Assembly (NCBI RefSeq): GCF_030680185.1
Contig: NZ_JAUXVZ010000011.1
Location: 62,001 to 126,000 of the forward strand
Direction: 5' to 3'
Length of the DNA stretch: 64,000 bases
Source: Phenylobacterium sp.
GTDB taxonomy: Bacteria > Pseudomonadota > Alphaproteobacteria > Caulobacterales > Caulobacteraceae
The number at the start of each line of letters is the position of its first letter. Positions within the stretch are counted from its first letter, which is position 1. Below the pieces are notes generated by a model. The model made no database searches. It was not told the origin of the DNA and saw only the letters and a list, made by a program, of their open reading frames with translations. This document shows, piece by piece, positions 58,833-64,000 of the stretch. A program made the position numbers and the translations under genes.

Positions 58833-59488
58833 GGATCACCTCATTCTATTGTTGGTGGAGTTGCGGCGAGCCGAGAAGACGTCTCGCCAAAACCAACCCC
58901 TGATCTGAAGCATCTACGAATGGCGAAGCCGGAAGTTCCGTCGCCGCCGTCGTCAGATCTTCATGTGGGGCTTTTCGGTCACGGTGTGAGAGGTGGAGAG
59001 GTCGAAAAAAGCTAGGCCTCCTATCAGCAGACCTGAGCCCTAGCGTCCTGGGTGCCCTGCATCTCCAAGGAGGGGCGGTAAGCCGAGAGCGGTCAGGACT
59101 CTTGAGCAACCATTTTGAGCGAACTCTATGGAATCCGAATCATTGTGGTTTGTCGGGAATCGGCAGAATCCCGTACCCAGGTCCACTGATGGTGTGAAAG
59201 CCGGTGGATATCCCAATATGTAGTGGCTAATCCCGCCTTGACTCCCGGCGGAGCAAGAGTCATGCCTTAACTACACAGCCCACCAAATGGCGAAGCCGCC
59301 GGGTCTGGTACACCCGACGGCTTCAATGCGATGGGCTCCTGCAATCCACTGGCTTGAGGGTGCAGGGACCGTTCGCGTGCACGGCAGTTTGTCTCTGCCA
59401 TAGTCGGTTTTGTCAACCCTCAAGTCGAACCTGAACAGCCTGCCTTTGCAGCAGAACGGGCGGCGTTCAGAGTATTTGAGGTGTTAAT
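58833..59488. other. lower-GC, mostly non-coding region with dense GANTC sites
   Basis: About 655 bases, visibly lower in GC than either side and without a convincing gene; an 87-codon minus-strand ORF (58846-59109) has unlikely composition. It contains seven GANTC sites in 59097-59261, several potential hairpins (the best is GAAGCCG-C-CGGGT with ACCCG-A-CGGCTTC at 59292-59324), and a 12-base word ATGGCGAAGCCG twice (near 58921 and 59287). An unannotated structured RNA, a decayed mobile element or a control region are all possible. Confidence 0.5.
59097..59261. promoter_or_regulatory. cluster of seven GANTC sites
   Basis: GANTC is found at 59097-59101, 59131-59135, 59137-59141, 59157-59161, 59166-59170, 59240-59244 and 59257-59261. 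Random expectation is below one in this length. In Caulobacterales GANTC is methylated by CcrM and read by GcrA, so the region may be under cell-cycle control. Four of the sites are GAATC within 40 bases. Confidence 0.5.
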
Positions 59489-59695
59489 ATGGCGTCGTAT
59501 TATGTGAACGACAATGCTCAGGCGGGTGGTGATCACGAAGTGCATGTAGGGTCATGCTCGTATCTGCCAAATGTCTCCAATCGCCGCTACTTGGGTGAGT
59601 TTGCTTCTTGCCAACCTGCGGTTCAGGAGGCGAAGAAATTCTACACTCAATCGAACGGCTGCTATTGGTGTTCTTCCGCTTGCCATAGCGGCTGA
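59489..59695 (+). CDS. 68-residue cysteine-rich orphan protein
   Basis: 68 residues from ATG 59489, with TTTGAGG upstream. It opens MASYYVNDNAQAGGDHEVH and ends NGCYWCSSACHSG. Cysteines are at 23, 41, 58, 61 and 65, with His at 16, 19 and 66; the C-terminal CxxCxxxCH could bind zinc. I recall similar YYVN...GDHEVH proteins as scattered hypotheticals in proteobacteria, of unknown function and often beside mobile or accessory genes. Its lower GC and the non-coding region before it suggest transfer. No promoter is clearly visible. Confidence 0.75.
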   Translation: MASYYVNDNAQAGGDHEVHVGSCSYLPNVSNRRYLGEFASCQPAVQEAKKFYTQSNGCYWCSSACHSG

Positions 59696-59733
59696 CCTTA
59701 GAGGGGGGCGAGCTAGTCTCGCCTCCCTCCTCG

Positions 59734-61986
59734 TTACAGCTTCCCCTTCCGGAACCGCTCCTGGGCCTCGGCGCGGGCCTCGGCCTTGACGCGCTTCACC
59801 GCGGAGCGGTCGACGGTCTCGCCTTCGCCGGTGAGGGCTTCGTTGGCGAATTCCAGGTCCATCAGCTTCAGGCGCTTGATCTCGTCGCGCAGGCGCGCGG
59901 CGGTCTCGAACTCCAGGTCTGCGGCGGCCTGGCGCATCTTGCCTTCCAGGTCGCGCAGGGTGGCCTTGAAATTGTCGCCCATGAAGGGCTTGGCCTCCTC
60001 GGCCAGCTCCGTGCGGACCAGCGGGCGGTCCTTCTCATAGGCGCTGGCGAGGATTTCCTTGATCTGGCTCTTCACGCTCTCGGGCGTGATGCCGTGGGCG
60101 GCGTTGTACTCTTCCTGCCGTTCCCGCCGACGCTGGGTCTCGGCCATGGCGCGTTCCATGGAGCCGGTGATCCGGTCGGCATAGAGGATCACTCGGCCGT
60201 CGATATTCCGCGCCGCCCGGCCGATGGTCTGGATCAGCGAGGTCTCCGAACGCAGGAAACCCTCCTTGTCGGCGTCGAGGATGGCCACCAGGCCGACCTC
60301 GGGGATGTCCAGGCCCTCGCGCAGCAGATTGATCCCCACCAGCACGTCGAAGACGCCCAGGCGCAGGTCGCGGATGATCTCGATGCGTTCGATGGTGTCG
60401 ATGTCGGAGTGCATGTAGCGGACCTTCAGGCCCTGCTCGTGCATGTACTCCGTCAGGTCCTCGGCCATCTTCTTGGTCAGCACGGTGATCAGGCCGCGAT
60501 ACCCCTGGGCGATGGTCTGGCGCACCTCGTCGATGACGTCGTCCACCTGGGAGAAGCCGTCCTTGGAGACCGGACGGACCTCCACCGGCGGGTCGATCAG
60601 GCCGGTGGGGCGGATCACCTGCTCGACGAAGACCCCGCCGGTCCGTTCCATCTCCCACGCGCCCGGCGTCGCCGAGACATGGACGGTGTCGGGCCGCATG
60701 GCGTCCCATTCCTCGAACTTGAGCGGGCGGTTGTCGAGGCAGGAGGGCAGGCGGAAGCCATACTCCGCCAGGGTGAACTTGCGCCGATAGTCCCCGCGAT
60801 ACATGCCGCCGATCTGCGGCACGGCCTGGTGGCTCTCGTCGACGAACAGCAGGGCGTTCTCGGGGATGTATTCGAAGAAGGTCGGCGGCGGCTCGCCCGG
60901 CCGGCGGCCCGACAGATAGCGGCTGTAGTTCTCGATCCCGGCGCAGGAGCCGGTGGCCTGGATCATCTCGATGTCGAAGGTGGTGCGCTGCTCCAGACGC
61001 TGGGCCTCCAGCAGCTTGCCGTTGGCCACCATCCACTCGAGCCGCTCCTTGAGCTCGGCCTTGATCTGCACCACCGCCTGGTTGAGCGTCGGCCGGGGCG
61101 TCACGTGGTGGCTGTTGGCGTAGATCTTTATCCCTTCCAGGTCGGCGATCTTCTTGCCCGTGAGGGGATCGAATTCCGAGATCGACTCCACCTCGTCGCC
61201 GAACAGGCTGACCCGCCAGGCGCGGTCTTCATAGTGGGCCGGGAAGATCTCGATGGTGTCGCCGCGGCGGCGGAAGGTCCCGCGCTCGAAGGCCTGATCG
61301 TTGCGCTTGTACTGCAGGGCCACGAGGTCAGCCATCAGCTGCTTCTCGTCGATCCGCTCCCCCGGCGCGAGGGTGAAGGTCATGGCGGTGTAGGTCTCCA
61401 CCGACCCGATGCCATAGATGCAGGAGACCGAGGCGACGACGATGACATCGTCCCGCTCCAGGATCGCCCGGGTGGCCGAGTGGCGCATCCGGTCGATCTG
61501 CTCGTTAATCGAGGAGTCCTTCTCGATGTAGGTGTCCGTCCGCGGGACGTAGGCCTCCGGCTGGTAGTAGTCGTAGTAGGAGACGAAGAACTCGACTGCG
61601 TTGTCCGGGAAGAAGGCCTTGAACTCGGAATAGAGCTGGGCGGCCAGGGTCTTGTTGGGCGCCAGGATCAGGGCCGGCCGCTGGGTCTCGGCGATGACCT
61701 GGGCCATCGTATAGGTCTTGCCCGAGCCGGTGACGCCCAGCAGCACCTGGTCGTGCTCGCGGCCCTCGAGGCCCGCCACCAATTCCTTGATCGCCTGCGG
61801 CTGGTCGCCGGCGGGCTGATAGTCGGACACCAGATTGAAGCGCTTGCCCCCCTCCGACTTGGCCGGCCGCGCCGGGCGGTGGGGTTTCCACAGCATCGGC
61901 ATGGCGGTTTCGTCGTAGTCGAAGGCCCCCGACATGTCGGCGACCCCCTGCAGGGGTGGGGAAGGGGCGGTCTTTGAGCGCGGCAT
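59734..61986 (-). CDS. uvrB: excinuclease ABC subunit B
   Basis: 750 residues from ATG 61986; ATG 61935 (MSGAFDYDE) is an alternative with a better upstream GGGGG. It is longer than E. coli UvrB (673) by an N-terminal extension and a basic tail. Walker [18 protein letters not shown], the beta-hairpin region [15 protein letters not shown], helicase motif II (VDESHQ), motif [11 protein letters not shown] and a C-terminal UVR domain ([16 protein letters not shown]) are all present. UvrB verifies DNA damage and loads UvrC in nucleotide excision repair. No LexA-type GTTC-N7-GTTC site is seen upstream. Confidence 0.96.
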   Translation of the reverse strand: MPRSKTAPSPPLQGVADMSGAFDYDETAMPMLWKPHRPARPAKSEGGKRFNLVSDYQPAGDQPQAIKELVAGLEGREHDQVLLGVTGSGKTYTMAQVIAETQRPALILAPNKTLAAQLYSEFKAFFPDNAVEFFVSYYDYYQPEAYVPRTDTYIEKDSSINEQIDRMRHSATRAILERDDVIVVASVSCIYGIGSVETYTAMTFTLAPGERIDEKQLMADLVALQYKRNDQAFERGTFRRRGDTIEIFPAHYEDRAWRVSLFGDEVESISEFDPLTGKKIADLEGIKIYANSHHVTPRPTLNQAVVQIKAELKERLEWMVANGKLLEAQRLEQRTTFDIEMIQATGSCAGIENYSRYLSGRRPGEPPPTFFEYIPENALLFVDESHQAVPQIGGMYRGDYRRKFTLAEYGFRLPSCLDNRPLKFEEWDAMRPDTVHVSATPGAWEMERTGGVFVEQVIRPTGLIDPPVEVRPVSKDGFSQVDDVIDEVRQTIAQGYRGLITVLTKKMAEDLTEYMHEQGLKVRYMHSDIDTIERIEIIRDLRLGVFDVLVGINLLREGLDIPEVGLVAILDADKEGFLRSETSLIQTIGRAARNIDGRVILYADRITGSMERAMAETQRRRERQEEYNAAHGITPESVKSQIKEILASAYEKDRPLVRTELAEEAKPFMGDNFKATLRDLEGKMRQAAADLEFETAARLRDEIKRLKLMDLEFANEALTGEGETVDRSAVKRVKAEARAEAQERFRKGKL

Positions 61987-62064
61987 GAGGGAGAAGGTAG
62001 GCGTCCAGGAGGCTGGGCGCCAGCGTGGCTGCTGACACCATGGCGCCAGCAGTGCGGTCAGGCC

Positions 62065-62142
62065 CTAGAAGAAGCCCCCGCCGCTATAGGCCACGGCGCA
62101 GGCGGCGGCCAAGACGCCAAGGGAGAACAACAGATGGCGCAC
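62065..62142 (-). CDS. possible 25-residue membrane peptide
   Basis: GTG 62142 is preceded by GAGG (CGAGGAGCGGGCG) and opens 25 codons ending at a TAG: MRHLLFSLGVLAAACAVAYS then GGGFF. It is one hydrophobic segment with a basic start, like many small membrane peptides. An inverted repeat AAGTTCC/GGAACTT lies at 62156-62174, just upstream. Too short for reliable prediction; called because the ribosome-binding site and hydrophobic pattern fit. Confidence 0.35.
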   Translation of the reverse strand: MRHLLFSLGVLAAACAVAYSGGGFF

Positions 62143-62155
62143 CGCCCGCTCCTCG

Positions 62156-62174
62156 AAGTTCCTGTTCGGAACTT
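62156..62174. promoter_or_regulatory. inverted repeat upstream of the peptide ORF
   Basis: AAGTTCC-TGTTC-GGAACTT has perfect seven-base arms around five bases. It lies 14 bases upstream of the GTG at 62142. It includes GTTC-N7-GAAC, an inverted rather than the direct GTTC-N7-GTTC arrangement of alphaproteobacterial LexA sites. The ten-base word GTTCCGAACA recurs at 62433-62442 in the leader of the glycine-zipper gene. Confidence 0.4.
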
Positions 62175-62234
62175 TAGGCGATAGGGCGATGCGCCACGTC
62201 GGGCATGATCCAGACGGACTAGGCGGACGCCAGA

Positions 62235-62414
62235 CTACTGGTCGACGCCCTTGCTGACGGCGGTGCCGACGGCTGCGCCGGCCGCGGCGCCCACGGGGCC
62301 GCCCACGACGGCGCCAGCCACGGCGCCGGTGGCCGCCCGCTGCTCCACATTGTGGCCACAGGCGGCCAGTAGAAGGCCCGCCGAAACGAGGCAAACGCCA
62401 AGGACCTTACGCAT
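62235..62414 (-). CDS. glycine-zipper small lipoprotein
   Basis: 59 residues from ATG 62414, after GGAGAG. The signal MRKVLGVCLVSAGLLLAAC ends in a lipobox, and the mature part has a glycine-zipper repeat (TGAVAGAVVGGPVGAAAGAA) like OsmB-type lipoproteins. Such proteins insert into the outer membrane and are often induced by osmotic or general stress. A perfect EcfG-type promoter lies 30-54 bases upstream. Longer in-frame readings (to 62981) are not credible. Confidence 0.85.
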   Translation of the reverse strand: MRKVLGVCLVSAGLLLAACGHNVEQRAATGAVAGAVVGGPVGAAAGAAVGTAVSKGVDQ

Positions 62415-62443
62415 GTTGATCTCTCCGAGAGTTGTTCCGAACA

Positions 62444-62468
62444 AACGGTCGCTAACGGCCAAGGTTCC
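62444..62468 (-). promoter_or_regulatory. EcfG/SigT-type stress promoter of the glycine-zipper gene
   Basis: On the minus strand GGAAC (62464-62468) is followed after exactly 16 bases by CGTT (62444-62447). This equals the EcfG consensus in both boxes and in spacing. Transcription would start about 7 bases later, leaving a leader of about 22 bases with its ribosome-binding site. It is the best-supported promoter in the window. Confidence 0.75.
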
Positions 62469-62688
62469 CGCAGCATTGTATGAGTCTCGGCTGACCCCGC
62501 CATGGTGCGGCGCAATAACAGCTTGCGAATCCTTCACGGACCCGTCATAAGCCACGCCACTTTGTCGTAGACCCGTCCTTATCAGTGCGGACGGGCTTCG
62601 TTTCGAGACTTCGGTTTGCATGAGGCGACCGGTTCTCAAGCGATGATGTCGGAGGGCGTATCGCCCTCGCCGCACAGGACAGGACGTT

Positions 62689-63867
62689 TTGCAGAATGAT
62701 AAGAGGGTGCGCGCCAATTGGCGTGCCCTGACCGGAGCCGCCATCCTTGGCTCGTCGGTCGGAATTGCGCTTGGCGGCGCATACATGGCTGGCGGCATGG
62801 CCAGTGCGGCCACCGACCACGCCCGCGCCGCACGGCTGGCGGCGGGCGCGGCGGACGGATACTCGGAGCAGGCGCTCCAGGACGCCGCTGCGCGCATGGA
62901 CCCCGGCGTGCTTCGCATCGCCCGGCGCCATGACCCCTTCACCGTGGCCGGCGCAGCCGAGCGCGATCGGCAGAGCGCCATCCTTGTCGCTCGCCTGGAG
63001 CGGGGGGCCGGCGCGGCCTCCCAGCCCCCGATTCTCCGAGCCAGCCTGAACGCAACGCCCTATCCGGCCGCGCCGTTCCGCCTTGGCGGCGCGTTGGAGG
63101 CGTCGCGCGAGGTCGAATGCCTGACCCAGGCGGTCTATTACGAGGCCCGCGGCGAGACCCCGGCCGGACAGGCGGCGGTGGCCCAGGTGGTGATCAACCG
63201 CGCCCGGCATCCGGCCTTCCCCAAGACCGTCTGCGGCGTCGTGTTCCAAGGCGCGAACAGCCGGGTCTGTCAGTTCAGCTTCGCCTGCAACGGTGTGATG
63301 CGTCGCCCCGTGGAGCCCGCCGCCTGGCGCCGGGCCGAGCGGGTCGCCAACCGCGCCCTGTCGGGCGAAGTGATGGCCGATGTCGGCCACGCCACCCATT
63401 TCCACACCACCGCCGTGGCGCCCGCATGGGGGCCGCGTCTCACGCGGGTGACCCAGGTCGGCCAACACGTCTTCTATCGCTTCGGCCGCGGCGCGCCGAG
63501 CCGGATGCTGGCCAGCGCCCACGAGGTCACGCAGGAACAGGCCGAGGCGCCGGTCTATGCCCGCGTCGGCGAAACGGTCCAGCAGGCGGCCGCCGAATCG
63601 GCCTCGACCGACGACATCCGCCTGACCTCGGCCGTGCTCGTCCCTACGGGCGAGATGTCCATGGGCAAGGGCGGCCCCGCCGAACCCGCCACCGAGCCGG
63701 CCTCGGCGCCTGTCGCCTCCCGCAAGGAGGGCGGCAAGCCCGAAGCCTCGGCCAAGGACGCCGACGCCAAGCCCGCGACGTCCGCCAAGGGCGAGGCCAA
63801 GGCGGCCCGCGATGAGTCGTCGGCCGACAAGCCGGCGACCAAGCCCAAGGCCGGCCAGACCGCCTAG
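62689..63867 (+). CDS. SleB-type cell-wall hydrolase
   Basis: 392 residues from TTG 62689; GTG 62707 would be six residues shorter. An N-terminal hydrophobic segment (about 14-42) acts as signal or anchor. The Hydrolase_2/SleB domain (about 140-270) opens ECLTQAVYYEARGETPAGQAAVAQVVINR, with the catalytic-type Glu, and contains HFHTTAVAPAW and VGQHVFYRF. Members hydrolyse peptidoglycan during spore-cortex lysis or cell-wall turnover. The last 90 residues are a disordered Ala/Lys/Glu/Pro-rich tail. It diverges from the glycine-zipper gene. Confidence 0.88.
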   Translation: MQNDKRVRANWRALTGAAILGSSVGIALGGAYMAGGMASAATDHARAARLAAGAADGYSEQALQDAAARMDPGVLRIARRHDPFTVAGAAERDRQSAILVARLERGAGAASQPPILRASLNATPYPAAPFRLGGALEASREVECLTQAVYYEARGETPAGQAAVAQVVINRARHPAFPKTVCGVVFQGANSRVCQFSFACNGVMRRPVEPAAWRRAERVANRALSGEVMADVGHATHFHTTAVAPAWGPRLTRVTQVGQHVFYRFGRGAPSRMLASAHEVTQEQAEAPVYARVGETVQQAAAESASTDDIRLTSAVLVPTGEMSMGKGGPAEPATEPASAPVASRKEGGKPEASAKDADAKPATSAKGEAKAARDESSADKPATKPKAGQTA

Positions 63868-63873
63868 ACAGGC

Positions 63874-64000
63874 CTATTCGGCCGCCGTGCTTCGCGCGGC
63901 GCGCCGCAGGGCCTGGGGCGGCTGTCCGAACGCCCGCAACACCGCCCGGCGCATCCGCTCAGCGTCGCCGAAGCCGACGGCTGCGGCCACCTGCTCGACC
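63874..64000 (-). CDS. GlxA/AraC-family transcriptional regulator, C-terminal end (cut by the window)
   Basis: The last 41 codons are visible, ending at the stop at 63874. The segment VAAAVGFGDAERMRRAVLRAFGQPPQAL is the second helix-turn-helix of AraC-type regulators, with the VGF...R.F...P pattern typical of the GlxA subfamily (amidase-like N-terminal domain). The gene runs beyond the window, so length and N-terminal domain are unknown. It is convergent with the SleB gene. Confidence 0.8.
   Translation of the reverse strand, partial: VEQVAAAVGFGDAERMRRAVLRAFGQPPQALRRAARSTAAE

Noticed and set aside
58846..59109. 87-codon minus-strand ORF in the low-GC patch
   Set aside because: The composition (many Arg, Pro, Ser and Leu in no recognisable pattern) and a lack of start signal suggest chance.
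59255..59290. Possible tRNA or tmRNA end (CCCACCA near 59280)
   Set aside because: No complementary seven-base acceptor strand or cloverleaf arms could be found upstream, and no tmRNA tag sequence is present.
59292..59324. Strong hairpin GAAGCCG...CGGCTTC taken as a terminator
   Set aside because: No T run follows on either strand and no gene ends just before it, so it is recorded only as part of the structured non-coding region.

Overview
The window is GC-rich chromosomal DNA from an alphaproteobacterium, most likely of the Caulobacterales (Caulobacter or Phenylobacterium type). The evidence is a PleC-like cell-fate kinase beside aminopeptidase N, a split two-gene MetH operon carrying a CAU-1-like subclass B3 metallo-beta-lactamase, two large TonB-dependent receptors, clusters of GANTC (CcrM-type) sites in intergenic DNA, and EcfG/SigT-type stress promoters. 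No rRNA, tRNA, CRISPR array, transposase or integrase was seen. Gene order is mostly that of a core genome.

Layout. 1-3.8 kb: envelope-stress set of a DegP/HtrA protease, an OmpR-type regulator and its histidine kinase. 3.8-8.4 kb: glnE, then an ECF sigma factor, a probable membrane anti-sigma factor and a CnrX/Spy-like periplasmic protein. 8.4-14.4 kb: PleC-like kinase, pepN and a hypothetical gene, all on the minus strand. 14.5-16.9 kb: two coupled acyl-CoA dehydrogenases. 17-24 kb: glycosyltransferase, vWA protein, ABC-F ATPase, and a lipoprotein with a multi-pass membrane glycosyltransferase. 24.1-28.3 kb: csbD, ettA, a PfpI/DJ-1 protein, a 2-hydroxyacid dehydrogenase and a small hypothetical. 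28.3-34.9 kb: methionine operon (ArsR-methyltransferase fusion regulator, metF, metallo-beta-lactamase, metH in two parts). 35-42 kb: small lipoprotein and two paralogous TonB-dependent receptors with matching promoters. 42.4-50.5 kb: secreted hypothetical, fused 5-oxoprolinase/hydantoinase, DnaJ/TerB protein, small proteins, Old Yellow Enzyme and SMP-30 lactonase. 50.5-54.5 kb: folA, VOC protein, thyA, DUF924 and ilvC. 54.5-58.8 kb: M23 peptidase, N6-adenine methyltransferase, polyprenyl synthase, DUF3617 lipoprotein, small GNAT protein and small hypotheticals. 58.8-59.7 kb: a visibly lower-GC, mostly non-coding patch dense in GANTC sites, ending in a 68-residue cysteine-rich orphan. 59.7-64 kb: uvrB, a 25-residue peptide ORF, a glycine-zipper lipoprotein, a SleB-type cell-wall hydrolase and the end of a GlxA/AraC-type regulator.

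How the parts fit together. The methionine operon is the most tightly organised unit: the regulator, metF, the lactamase and the first metH gene overlap by ATGA, and a near-perfect palindrome covers the promoter directly before the first start codon. thyA and folA form the usual thymidylate/folate pair. Three stress-type genes (csbD, pfpI, glycine-zipper lipoprotein) carry upstream GGAAC elements; the last matches the EcfG consensus exactly. A two-hairpin intergenic repeat occurs twice in opposite orientations, with paired base changes in its stems.

The strongest candidates for something little described are the lactamase inside the methionine regulon, the CnrX-like sensor with no histidine or cysteine, the covarying two-hairpin repeat, and the GANTC-dense patch with its cysteine-rich small protein.
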